Below, piece after piece: positions 26,251-34,168 of a stretch of DNA of 64,000 nucleotides. Each line of letters starts with the position of its first letter. The first letter of the stretch is position 1. The position numbers were made by a program, and so were the translations under genes. This DNA is from Elusimicrobia bacterium RIFOXYA2_FULL_47_53 (GTDB taxonomy: Bacteria; Elusimicrobiota; Endomicrobiia; Endomicrobiales; XYA2-FULL-47-53). The stretch lies in the NCBI GenBank assembly GCA_001800315.1, contig MGVE01000017.1:1-64000 (forward strand). Direction: 5' to 3'. The notes beneath the pieces were generated by a model. The model was given only the letters and a program-made list of their open reading frames with translations, did not search any database and had not been told where the DNA came from.

Positions 26251-26715
26251 AGGGTTGTCGCCCCTGGGGAGCGATGGAGTGGATAGCCTGACAGTTTGTG
26301 CGCGGAAAAAGACAGATGCGAATAGGGGGAATAATACCAGAAACGCAAGGTTTGGTTTGTAGTGGAGCGCTGAATCAAATATCGCCAAAAGCTTTGAAAG
26401 CGGGAGGATGGTAATCCTTGTTACGGCGACTGAAATATTGTTAGGTGTGGCGGCCCTGGAAAAAGCATCGTCATCCGGGAGAGGCGCTGAATTGTTATTC
26501 TCGGTATTTTCAATAGGTTTTATGTTTGCCGGAGGCAGTATTTTTTCAATTACAAGCATGCTGATTTCCATTACAGGCACCCATACGAAAGAATACACAA
26601 GAATAGGTTGCTTGGCGAGAGCCTCAATAAGAGCATTCCGGCTTAAGCGGGGATAGACCGCTTGAGCGAGAATTATAGGAATTATTAAGAGGATGATTTT
26701 GTTGATTTTATTCAT
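26239..26715 (-). CDS. Small polytopic membrane protein, cassette 3 leader
   Basis: 158 aa, start ATG 26715 preceded by AAGGGA. Four hydrophobic stretches are visible: an N-terminal one (I-I-L-L-I-I-P-I-I-L-A-Q) followed by Y-P-R-L-S, a second (V-Y-S-F-V-W-V-P-V), a third around residues 105-118, and a C-terminal one (L-A-F-L-V-L-F-P-L-F-A). Layout, length and the Pro-Arg motif match the small ORFs before the giant genes at 33614 and 52046. An overlapping plus-strand frame of 82 codons is judged a shadow. Function is unknown. The position suggests a leader or partner for the secreted protein downstream. Confidence 0.65.
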   Translation of the reverse strand: MNKINKIILLIIPIILAQAVYPRLSRNALIEALAKQPILVYSFVWVPVMEISMLVIEKILPPANIKPIENTENNNSAPLPDDDAFSRAATPNNISVAVTRITILPLSKLLAIFDSALHYKPNLAFLVLFPLFASVFFRAQTVRLSTPSLPRGDNPLLF

Positions 26716-26748
26716 ATTGTTATCCCTTAACTATCTCTATTGTTATAC

Positions 26749-26777
26749 ATTATAAATGTAAAATGCAAATAAATCAA
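26749..26777 (-). promoter_or_regulatory. Promoter of cassette 3
   Basis: On the minus strand TTGATT (26777-26772), 17-base spacer, TATAAT (26754-26749). The small ORF starts 34 bases after the -10. Two TTTCACA half boxes lie directly upstream (26780-26800). Confidence 0.7.
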
Positions 26778-26837
26778 GTGTGAAATATTTGTGAAATATT
26801 AATATAGGATATGTTCAACACTGCCAAGACACCAATA

Positions 26838-29657
26838 CTAATTAGCTGCCGCATCCTTGACAGGGGTTATCTTCCTAATGGGCTGGGTAGATAACCTCCC
26901 GTCCCTTCTGGGCGGCGTAGGTTCAGAGCTGGGCGGTAAAGGTTTTATGCTTTCATCGGGAGCAGGGATATTGTTGTTGTCAGCATTTCCGGTTAAATTA
27001 GCGGCAATTTCAGAAATTATATCAATCCCGGCGGCCTGAGTTATTATGTTGCCGGCCGCTTCAAATTCCATTATGTAGGGCCTCAGTGAAAGTGTCGCAA
27101 TATTGCCGGACCCGCGGTCAATTTGAATTTGATATGCCTCTGAAGAATCTCTTGTATAGCCTATAGTCAGTGTCGCGCTTATGCCGACATCGTACGCGCA
27201 ATTCTTAACAAAGGCCGCGGCGTCCTGGCTTAGGCCGAGCAGTTCGCTTATCTGTTTGTTCTCCATTTTAAGAATCTGTGCGGGATTCACGCTTATGAAC
27301 TGGATTGTCCTTGCAAAAGAAGTCAGTTCCGTGTTTTTTCTGCCGTTTGTTATATCGTTAATGCTTGAGCCCGAGTTAACCGCATCCCAAAGTTTTGCCG
27401 CGAGTTCGGCATTGTTTTCCTGGTCGCCCCATACGGTTATAGAGGGTTGATCGCTGCCCGCAGCGCCCCAGCCGACATAGAAAGTTGTTACGAATTCCGG
27501 ACGGCCTGACTGGTCAGTAGACATTGTTTTAACGCTCTTAAGCGCCCCATTTCTTGCGTATGTAAATGACTGGGCAAGATTGCCGTCACGGTCATAAATT
27601 TTGGTTCTCTTTCCGAAGTTATCGTATTCAACCATGCCCTCTTTGCTTGACTCTGTAAGAATGTTTCCGTTATCAGAATAAGTGCGGGTAACGCCGTTGA
27701 CAGTCCTCGTCCTTTCGGTTGAGGGGGAATGTTTGGCAAGTTTCCTTCTTTCCGATGAGGCAAGATTGCTTCCGCCCGCTTCAGCCACGCTCTGTCTGTC
27801 AGCTTCGCTTGCCAGATAAAGCATATTATCATTTTGTATGCCAGTTAATCCCGCGACATAGAACTGGTCTGCGTCAATCGCGGATATCGTATGCGCATAT
27901 ACTCTGCTGCCGCCTAATGAAATGTTAACTGTTCCGTCTGTGCCTGCATTTTCAGCTCTTACAATAACATCGGAAAGATATTTCTGTGTGGCAGAGGCCG
28001 AACGGTTCCATCCAAATAGATTGCAGATCTGGGCGTCTGAGAGTTCTGAAAATACTCTTGCGTTTATGCTGATGTTTTTGATTTTCTGGGCAATCTTTGC
28101 CAGTTCACCATCTTCTGCGGATATATCGCCTATGTTCTTTGCTCCGTCAACAACAGCTTTCCACAGTTCCTTTACGAGGGCCGCGTTTGCTGTCTGATCT
28201 CCGGAAAGTATTATTGCGGTTCTTTCGTTTGAGCTTGTATTTGGCAGGTCAATAAATATCTGGGTGACCATGCCCGCGCCGTCAGAAAGGTCTTCCGACA
28301 ACACGCTTTCCAGCCTGCCGTCAACCGCGGAATAGTTGTACTTGGCCTTCTGCACGCCGGTATTTGCCGCAAGGCCGCCTTCCTTAGGCACGGCAACCGT
28401 GTTAAATACCTTGTTGTCCAGTATTGTGGGGGAAAGCTTGCGGGGGGCGCTTACAAGCATTTTAGTCACCGGCTTGGAAATAACCGCCGCTACATTGGAT
28501 TCGCCTACATCGTGCATCTGTCCGCTCTGCTCATAGTATTCCTCAAGCTGTTTGGCGGTGGGCCTGTCGGATTGGGCGTATACTTTCGCGACCTGGTCCA
28601 CCCGCTCGTACTTGAACATAGTAACGGTTTTTTCCAATTCGTCAAAATAGCCTACAAGGCGGGATTTGTGATAGAGCCATTCTTTCGTGAGGTTTTCGTT
28701 GAAAGTTGTTTTTGTCTGTTTGCCTGCCACATCATACCAGGTTGTTTCGTTTGTCCTCGTGTCAAAAGTGAAAACCAGCTTGGTTCCGTCGTAGTGGTAC
28801 TCTTTGGCTGTGCCTCCGAAGCGGGAATCGGTCCTGACCGCTCTGCCGTTTTTAAAGTAGGTCACATCGCCGCTTTGAGGCCCGGGGGAGACATCCGTCA
28901 TTTTGTCAAGGATATACCTGCCTTCCTCATCAAATTTGTATGAATATTCAGCCATTTTTTCGCCGTTGGCGTTTTCGGTGTAAGTTAAGTTTCCGTCAGA
29001 ATTGAAGTAGGTCTTATTTTTGTAGTTATCTTCTTTGTAGAGGAGCCTGTCGTCGTCATCATAGGCATACTCGGCGATCCTTGCTCCCTCAAAATTCTCG
29101 TCGTAAGATGGTTGGCCTTTGTAATTGAAAACGGTTTTAGACATTGTAAGTTCATCAACCGTAAGTTCAAGGTTCTTGCCGTAAGTGTCGTATTTGTAGC
29201 TCTTTATCTTGTTTCCTTCGGCGTCAAATTCGCCTACTGTTTTTCCGCCGAGGCCGTATTCCCTGTATCCGGTTACCTCTCCCTTGGCGTTTTTAACAAC
29301 CGCCTCGCCTGTCCCCTGGATGTTTTCTACGGTCTGGGTTATGTTGCCTTCGGCGTCTTTGCTTACGGTTTTGCCTTTAACTGAAAAAGACATGCTCCCG
29401 TCTCTGGAAACCGAGAGGACAAGGCTTCCTCCCGGGGTATAATAAACTCTGTTGCCGTTTTTGTCTCTCGCGGAAACCGGCCTGTTGGGGAGAATGTTTA
29501 CCATCTCGCTGGGTTTGCCGAAGTCAAGCTGCTCGGCGGGCCTGAGCTGGTCTCTCGGGCCAAAAGACGGATGCTGCGGCTCCAGGGTTTCCATAAAACC
29601 GAAAGCCATGTTGCTCGCTAAAACAAGCATGGATATCAGGCCGATTGTTTTTTTCAT
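26838..29657 (-). CDS. Secreted YD/RHS-like repeat protein with duplicated C-terminal domain
   Basis: 939 aa from the ATG at 29657. A GTG ten codons upstream is the alternative. The signal peptide is M-K-K-T-I-G-L-I-S-M-L-V-L-A-S. Residues about 75-370 hold many short strand-turn units of YD/RHS type (Y-A-Y-D-D-D-D-R-L-L-Y; Y-F-N-S-D-G-N-L-T-Y-T; E-Y-H-Y-D-G-T-K-L). The C-terminal half has two copies of a roughly 100-residue module ending I-S-I-N-x-x-x-F-x-x-L-x-D-x-Q-I or the like. A related module occurs in the 610-aa protein. RHS proteins can form shells around cargo, but no toxin domain or core-cleavage motif was identified. The C-terminus is Pro-rich and has no anchor. Confidence 0.75.
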   Translation of the reverse strand: MKKTIGLISMLVLASNMAFGFMETLEPQHPSFGPRDQLRPAEQLDFGKPSEMVNILPNRPVSARDKNGNRVYYTPGGSLVLSVSRDGSMSFSVKGKTVSKDAEGNITQTVENIQGTGEAVVKNAKGEVTGYREYGLGGKTVGEFDAEGNKIKSYKYDTYGKNLELTVDELTMSKTVFNYKGQPSYDENFEGARIAEYAYDDDDRLLYKEDNYKNKTYFNSDGNLTYTENANGEKMAEYSYKFDEEGRYILDKMTDVSPGPQSGDVTYFKNGRAVRTDSRFGGTAKEYHYDGTKLVFTFDTRTNETTWYDVAGKQTKTTFNENLTKEWLYHKSRLVGYFDELEKTVTMFKYERVDQVAKVYAQSDRPTAKQLEEYYEQSGQMHDVGESNVAAVISKPVTKMLVSAPRKLSPTILDNKVFNTVAVPKEGGLAANTGVQKAKYNYSAVDGRLESVLSEDLSDGAGMVTQIFIDLPNTSSNERTAIILSGDQTANAALVKELWKAVVDGAKNIGDISAEDGELAKIAQKIKNISINARVFSELSDAQICNLFGWNRSASATQKYLSDVIVRAENAGTDGTVNISLGGSRVYAHTISAIDADQFYVAGLTGIQNDNMLYLASEADRQSVAEAGGSNLASSERRKLAKHSPSTERTRTVNGVTRTYSDNGNILTESSKEGMVEYDNFGKRTKIYDRDGNLAQSFTYARNGALKSVKTMSTDQSGRPEFVTTFYVGWGAAGSDQPSITVWGDQENNAELAAKLWDAVNSGSSINDITNGRKNTELTSFARTIQFISVNPAQILKMENKQISELLGLSQDAAAFVKNCAYDVGISATLTIGYTRDSSEAYQIQIDRGSGNIATLSLRPYIMEFEAAGNIITQAAGIDIISEIAANLTGNADNNNIPAPDESIKPLPPSSEPTPPRRDGRLSTQPIRKITPVKDAAAN

Positions 29658-29693
29658 GGTTATTTTTGCCTCGCTTATGTTTTTCACATCATT

Positions 29694-29748
29694 ATTATAG
29701 TGTATTAGTATGAAAAAAACATCAAATATTTGAAAATTTTTTGTGAAA
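29694..29748 (-). promoter_or_regulatory. Putative promoter region and TTTCACAAA box of the YD-repeat gene
   Basis: A TATAAT -10 lies at 29699-29694 (minus). An AT-rich box TTTCACAAAAAATTTTCA lies at 29748-29731. No good -35 at standard spacing was found, so an activator at the box is possible. Confidence 0.4.
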
Positions 29749-29849
29749 TGTCATTAGTCAGCGGCAAGGGGGCAATGCTTTTCCGTTTGAAATAGAATAT
29801 CGAAACGAATGCCTTTAACTTACATCTTACCCCTTATCACTTACCGCTG

Positions 29850-30068
29850 TTAAATATCCCAGTTTTTCGGTATCATCTGATAGCACAACTCTGTCCAGCA
29901 AATGTTCACAAGGTCTTCAAGCTTTACATCGTAATTATGATTTTCCGCGTACATGCGCATTTTTTCCGCTGCTCCGCATTCAATTGCTTTCCAGACCATG
30001 TCAGGATCCTTGCTTTTGAGAACATTAAATGCCTTTACTTCAAGCTGAATGAATTCCTGGAAAGACAT
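29850..30068 (-). CDS. Small hypothetical protein
   Basis: 72 aa from the ATG at 30068, with AAAGGAG eight bases upstream. A longer frame starts at 30077 but its ATG touches the ribosome site. Predicted helical and acidic, with three cysteines and no signal peptide or membrane helix. No family was recognised. It precedes the YD-repeat gene on the same strand after 190 bases that contain a separate promoter, so it is probably independent. A box related to TTTCACAAA (TTTCACATTTCTTTT, 30166-30152) lies upstream. Confidence 0.55.
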   Translation of the reverse strand: MSFQEFIQLEVKAFNVLKSKDPDMVWKAIECGAAEKMRMYAENHNYDVKLEDLVNICWTELCYQMIPKNWDI

Positions 30069-30442
30069 GTTAATCATCTCCTTTTGAGGATTCCCTGCTT
30101 TCTACGATTAACTAATATGCGTTTGTATTGAAAATCACGCGTTTAAGGTGTAAAAGAAATGTGAAAGTTGGTTGGCGGTAAGGGGTAGGTGAATGGCGCG
30201 GACCTGAAAAACCCCGTAGGTCCGTATTCATATATGGCCTGGCGGCTACAAAACCACTCATACGGCGAGATTCTTCGCCCGCCGCGGCGGACTCAGAACA
30301 ACGGCGTTTGTAGTGTCATCCGAAAAAGCTTTCCGCCACTGAACCATAGGCGGACTGTTGCGTCGTGCCGCGCAGAGTTTGTAAGTCATTTGCGGTGCAG
30401 TAAGGCAATAAGTGCTTGAAAATACTATTATTATTTCAACCA
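30069..30442. repeat. Divergent intergenic region with repeat remnants
   Basis: Between the 72-aa gene (-) and the PorV-like gene (+). Bases 30270-30370 contain CCGCCGCGGCGG and CCGCCACTGAACC...GGCGGACTG palindromes of the kind seen at 23006-23058 and 33328-33390. A 76-codon frame here is repeat-derived and not counted as a gene. Confidence 0.5.
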
Positions 30443-30471
30443 TTGACAAAAGAAATATTTGCGTATATACT
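30443..30471 (+). promoter_or_regulatory. Promoter of the PorV-like gene
   Basis: TTGACA (30443-30448), 17-base spacer, TATACT (30466-30471), 28 bases before the start codon. Confidence 0.8.
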
Positions 30472-30498
30472 ATTATAAATTTCACGGAGGTGCGGATA

Positions 30499-32610
30499 AT
30501 GGTAAGTTCAAAAACATATATAAATACATCGCTGATTTTTTTTATGTGCGTTGTTCAGGCCATTGCCGCGAAGCCCGTTTCACCTGTTAAAACCAATATT
30601 GACTTTTATAAAATAGCGCCCGACGCTAAAACATCCGCGGTTGGAGGTGACAATGTTGCCCTCACCGCTTCTCTCGCCTCAGTAATCTCAAACCCCGCCG
30701 GCCTCGCCGGTATTTATCAGCACAAACTTTCTTTAAGCCATATCGTCTGGACGGACAACACGAAATTCGGTTTTGCGTCCTATGCTGTGCCGCTTGAGCA
30801 CGCTACACTCGCCTTGTCCGCGGGATATCTCGGCTACGGCGACACCCCCGGCTATGATAATAACTTAAAACCATATTCACTTTCTTCGTCGTACGAAACC
30901 GATTTGGTGCTGAGTTACGCGAGAAAATTCGGCGCCGGCGAAGATTCCATGCTGGGAATAAATACCAAGTTTGTTAATAAAAAACTCGCTTATTTTACTC
31001 ATGAGCCTATTACAATGGATTTGGGCGGTATATGGAAGCTTCCTTTTCTGAGTGAGGGTTTATCTTTGGGGCTGGTTTACAAAAATGCAGGCTCAACACA
31101 GCCTCAATCGTTAGTTACCGGCTTCGGGTATCACAATGAGGGATATAACGATCTGTCCGTCAATGTTAATGCTGATGCCACCTCAAATTCCATGCCGTCA
31201 TATTCCGCCGGTATCAGTATCGCGCCGGCGCATTTCCTCAGGATGAGAGCCGGCTGGAGAGAGACAGTTAACAAATATGAGTCTGGGCTCAGAGTCGGTT
31301 TGGGGGTGGAAGTCGGAAATTTTTCGGTTGATTACGCCCTTCTTCCCTACGACGGAGTGCTTGCGCTCCACCATATCGGGATTGACATTGCCATCGGGAG
31401 CATTTTTAAGCCGCAGACTGACCCGGAGTACCATTTGAAAAGGCATTTTACTCACGCGAAAAAGCTGTTTGACGCGAAGAAATATGTCAGGGCCAGAGCT
31501 GAGTTTGAGCAGATACTCGCTCTTTATCCCGATTATGTGCCTGCCATTGACTATATCAATCGCATGGCGCAGGCTATGAAAGAAGGTTCCAGTACGGACG
31601 AGATAGGCGCCTACTTAAGAAAAGCCGATGAGTGTCTGGCCAATAACGATTTCCTTGCCGCCAGAAAGTACTACGGCATGGTTCTCGCTGCGGAAAACGG
31701 GAATTCCATGGCTGTTGCCGGGCTGACCAGAGTAAACGAGTTAATAGACGGGCTGCAATCAGATAAGGCGCGGGATGATAACCGCGATGTCATAGCTAAA
31801 ATATGGGAAGAGGCCAGTGTTTTGTACGCGAGGGGAGAGTACTTAAACGCAAAGGAAGTTTTCAGGGGAATACTGGCTCTGGATCCGAAACATAAGGAAA
31901 CTCTTGAACGAATCGTTGAAATAGACAACCAGCTTGCCAAGATAAACGCAAGCAGGGTAAACGAGATGTTTGATTCCGGCATGGACCTCTATAATACGGG
32001 GAAATACAAAGAGGCTATCAGGTATTTTGAAGCGGTTGTGATAGCCGCGCCCCACAGGATGGACGCCGAGGAGCTGGTCGCGAAGTGCAAGCAAAGGCTT
32101 GTTGATGATGAGGCGAGGGCCAAGAGGGAGCGCCTGGCTAAAGAACAGAGCAGAATGAAAGGCGAGGTTGAGGGCGCTTTCGCCAGGGCCATGAGTTTTT
32201 ACGAAGAAGGCGATTATATAAAGGCTATGGAGTGGTTTAATAAAACCGATGATGTTGCTTCTCAGTATGAGTTTGAGGAGTATCAGGATGACTCAAAAAA
32301 ATACATCGCCACAATAAAGTCAACATTGTCCGAGAGGCACTATAAATTCGGGTTTAACTTCTACCAGCAGAACAGGTTTGAGAGCGCCTATTCAGAATAC
32401 AGAAAGGCTATTCAGTATAATCCCGACAACTCTTCGGCCAAATTGGAACTGGATCGCCTTGCTAAAATGCTGGCGCAGAATTACTACGAACGGGGAATGA
32501 GCTATTATACCCAGGGCGATTACAATAAGGCCAGGGAGCTTTTCTCAAAATCTCTCTCTTATCAGCCCGATAAACTGGAGCCGCAGCGAGCGCTTGACCG
32601 CATGAAATAG
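30499..32610 (+). CDS. PorV/UPF0164-like outer-membrane beta protein with C-terminal TPRs
   Basis: 703 aa from ATG 30499 (CGGAGGTG upstream). A frame from 30412 would begin upstream of the promoter and is rejected. After a signal peptide, residues about 25-310 show the PorV/PorQ-like pattern (S-A-V-G-G-D-N-V-A-L-T, then S-N-P-A-G-L-A-G, then amphipathic strands typical of a beta barrel). Residues about 320-700 are TPR-like repeats: A-R-A-E-F-E-Q-I-L-A-L-Y-P; A-K-E-V-F-R-G-I-L-A-L-D-P; A-R-E-L-F-S-K-S-L-S-Y-Q-P. In Bacteroidetes, PorV-type proteins carry cargo of the type IX system at the outer membrane. Whether this one serves such a system is unknown. Confidence 0.75.
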   Translation: MVSSKTYINTSLIFFMCVVQAIAAKPVSPVKTNIDFYKIAPDAKTSAVGGDNVALTASLASVISNPAGLAGIYQHKLSLSHIVWTDNTKFGFASYAVPLEHATLALSAGYLGYGDTPGYDNNLKPYSLSSSYETDLVLSYARKFGAGEDSMLGINTKFVNKKLAYFTHEPITMDLGGIWKLPFLSEGLSLGLVYKNAGSTQPQSLVTGFGYHNEGYNDLSVNVNADATSNSMPSYSAGISIAPAHFLRMRAGWRETVNKYESGLRVGLGVEVGNFSVDYALLPYDGVLALHHIGIDIAIGSIFKPQTDPEYHLKRHFTHAKKLFDAKKYVRARAEFEQILALYPDYVPAIDYINRMAQAMKEGSSTDEIGAYLRKADECLANNDFLAARKYYGMVLAAENGNSMAVAGLTRVNELIDGLQSDKARDDNRDVIAKIWEEASVLYARGEYLNAKEVFRGILALDPKHKETLERIVEIDNQLAKINASRVNEMFDSGMDLYNTGKYKEAIRYFEAVVIAAPHRMDAEELVAKCKQRLVDDEARAKRERLAKEQSRMKGEVEGAFARAMSFYEEGDYIKAMEWFNKTDDVASQYEFEEYQDDSKKYIATIKSTLSERHYKFGFNFYQQNRFESAYSEYRKAIQYNPDNSSAKLELDRLAKMLAQNYYERGMSYYTQGDYNKARELFSKSLSYQPDKLEPQRALDRMK

Positions 32611-32707
32611 TGTGTTTAGCACATTTATGATTGCTCAGGCAGATAATACCTTAACCGTTGTTCACTGAATTCTCTTCTGTGCCGCTTTCCTGTTTATTTC
32701 ATAATAA

Positions 32708-32724
32708 TTTCACAAAATTTTTTA
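32708..32724 (+). promoter_or_regulatory. TTTCACAAA-type box upstream of the receiver gene
   Basis: TTTCACAAAATTTTTTAA in the 180-base gap before the receiver gene. Similar boxes occur at 33457 and 51889 (+) and 29748 and 26800 (-). No standard promoter was seen nearby. Confidence 0.35.
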
Positions 32725-32790
32725 AGCTTTTGCGCATTGTTCTGGTAATACTCCCACAGGACAGGTCTGTAAACTAAGGCGGTGTTCTGT

Positions 32791-33150
32791 ATGGGAACAA
32801 TTCTCATTATTGAAGACGAGTTGCCGATAGCGAATCTTTTGAAAATACGCTTTGAGGCCGAGGGTTTTAAGGCTCAAATAGCCCTTTCCGCGGCAGAGTG
32901 CCTGAAAAAGATAATGACTGCTATACCGGACGCTATTACGCTGGATATCACGCTTCCGGATTGCCGAGGGTTTGGCCTGCTTCAGGTACTCAAGTGTAAC
33001 CCGAAGACTGCCAAGGTTCCGATTATCGTGATTTCTTCAAGCGATGAGGCGGAATCTGCCGCTGAGATCGGAGCGGTAAGTGTAATATCAAAACCCATTG
33101 ATTTTAAAAGGCTTTTGGAGGTTTTAAAAAAGGTGTGTGGCAGTAAGTAG
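32791..33150 (+). CDS. Stand-alone receiver-domain response regulator
   Basis: 119 aa from ATG 32791. A GTG three codons earlier is possible. It is a single CheY-like receiver with E/D cluster I-I-E-D-E, acceptor Asp in I-T-L-D-I-T-L-P-D, S-S-S-D and the conserved Lys in V-I-S-K-P. No output domain is present. The cognate kinase is not adjacent; the kinase at 1287 is far away. It would act by protein-protein contact. Its position between the PorV-like gene and the giant-gene cassettes makes a role in controlling that region possible, without direct evidence. Confidence 0.88.
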   Translation: MGTILIIEDELPIANLLKIRFEAEGFKAQIALSAAECLKKIMTAIPDAITLDITLPDCRGFGLLQVLKCNPKTAKVPIIVISSSDEAESAAEIGAVSVISKPIDFKRLLEVLKKVCGSK

Positions 33151-33237
33151 CCTCAGCTTGCATGTGTTTTTGCAGTTGCCAGGTTTGCCTGTCTGATTAG
33201 GCTGTTGAATCGTTTTCTCGTATGACTTATAGCTTGT

Positions 33238-33390
33238 GTCAATTGAAAAAGCCTTTAAAATGCCCTGTCATTGCGATCTCCCGCAGGGAGAGAAGCAATC
33301 TCGTCTTACCGTCGTAAACTACGAGATAGCTTCCCGCCACTAAAGCTTTGGCGGACTGCCGTGTTGTTGCGCTTCTCGCAAAGACGGCCC
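33238..33390. repeat. Intergenic repeats including inverted copy of 14508-14575
   Basis: Bases 33238-33306 are the reverse complement of the repeat at 14508-14575. The following TTCCCGCCACTAAAGC...GGCGGACTG palindrome matches the type at 30330. No credible gene lies in the gap from 33151 to 33613. Confidence 0.65.
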
Positions 33391-33456
33391 GAAACACATT
33401 TTTTGCAGGCTCAACTTAAAACTTATAGCTGAAAACTTAAAACTGTCGTTTTAATG

Positions 33457-33474
33457 TTTCACAAAGATTTTACA
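33457..33474 (+). promoter_or_regulatory. TTTCACAAA-type box upstream of cassette 1
   Basis: TTTCACAAAGATTTTACA, 60 bases before the -35 of cassette 1. The box of cassette 2 (51889) stands at nearly the same distance (56 bases), which supports a function. Confidence 0.45.
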
Positions 33475-33534
33475 TGTATTGCGCAAGTATTTTTATATAT
33501 AAATACACAATTATATAGCATTCAGAGAAAAGTG

Positions 33535-33562
33535 TTGCATTTACGCGATAATTAGCTATAAT
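33535..33562 (+). promoter_or_regulatory. Promoter of cassette 1 (giant gene 1)
   Basis: TTGCAT (33535-33540), 16-base spacer, TATAAT (33557-33562), followed by TGTATCGG. Cassette 2 reads TATAAT then TGTACCGG, so the two promoter regions are related. Confidence 0.75.
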
Positions 33563-33613
33563 TGTATCGGATTTGATGTTGACAATTTGTTGAAGTTGTA
33601 ACGGGTGAACATT

Positions 33614-34168
33614 ATGGGAAAAAGTGCAGCAATCATCCTGCTTTTTTCTATGCTGGCGAACACACTGTCGCCGCGCAGTTTTCTTTTTGACGAAAACAGC
33701 GGCCTTGTCGCCGGAGCCTTAGGCGCGCAGACTATGGTCGTCAGCGTTCTTCGCTTCCCTTTTCATCCCATGAAGGCTGTAAAGGAACTCTACGATAAAA
33801 AAACCCCTCTTCCCTTTTCTCCGTCTAAAAACAGCGGCAAACAGGGCCGCAGGACGGCCGGGGAATTTGAATATACGGTTTCGCTTGATAACCTGAAAGA
33901 CAACAGGTTTGACAACACCTTCATTCTTGTAAATACTTTGGTTTCCTGCTCGCGTTCGCTTACTTTAACCGTCGGTAATATTAAGAATAATTCTCCCGGC
34001 GGGAATACTTTCGCGGCACTTTTGATATTCCTGATGTTGTTTGCTCTGCGCCCGAGAAGCTCAATAAACAGCGACAATATATTTCCGATAAAATATACAA
34101 CTCTTAATCTCCGCCTCTTAACTGACGGCGGGGATTTTTTTACTTACGGTACAGGGGAGATTTTATGA
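33614..34168 (+). CDS. Small polytopic membrane protein, cassette 1 leader
   Basis: 184 aa from ATG 33614 (GGGTGA six bases upstream). Hydrophobic N-terminus, then A-N-T-L-S-P-R-S. A second hydrophobic stretch precedes H-P-M-K-A-V-K-E-L-Y. A weak third follows, then a clear C-terminal one (L-L-I-F-L-M-L-F-A-L) with R-P-R-S-S-I after it. The cassette 2 protein has V-A-N-F-L-V-P-R, L-P-M-K-M-V-N-D-L-F and L-R-P-R-S-A-I at matching positions, so they are paralogues. The last 20 codons run through a terminator-like hairpin, and the stop overlaps the giant gene start (ATGA). A partner, leader or regulatory role is inference. Confidence 0.7.
   Translation: MGKSAAIILLFSMLANTLSPRSFLFDENSGLVAGALGAQTMVVSVLRFPFHPMKAVKELYDKKTPLPFSPSKNSGKQGRRTAGEFEYTVSLDNLKDNRFDNTFILVNTLVSCSRSLTLTVGNIKNNSPGGNTFAALLIFLMLFALRPRSSINSDNIFPIKYTTLNLRLLTDGGDFFTYGTGEIL
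34106..34141 (+). terminator. Terminator-like hairpin inside the small ORF of cassette 1
   Basis: AATCTCCGCC (34106-34115) pairs with GGCGGGGATT (34127-34136) with one G-T wobble, and the T-run extends to 34141. The whole hairpin is coding sequence of the small ORF and lies 24 bases before the giant gene. A translating ribosome would prevent it from folding. Confidence 0.65.

Noticed and set aside
26028-26378. 116-codon minus-strand frame across the cassette 3 hairpin
   Set aside because: It overlaps both the small ORF and the start of the secreted 610-aa gene in another frame, and has no ribosome site.
26408-26656. 82-codon plus-strand frame opposite the cassette 3 small ORF
   Set aside because: It lies wholly antisense to the 158-aa ORF, which has a promoter, a ribosome site and paralogue-like layout. 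The plus frame has no promoter or family resemblance.
26838-29657. RHS toxin with C-terminal toxin domain and immunity gene
   Set aside because: There is no conserved core-end motif, no recognisable toxin domain at the C-terminus and no small immunity-like gene right after it.
30189-30419. 76-codon frame upstream of the PorV-like gene
   Set aside because: It lies in palindromic repeat remnants and has no ribosome site.
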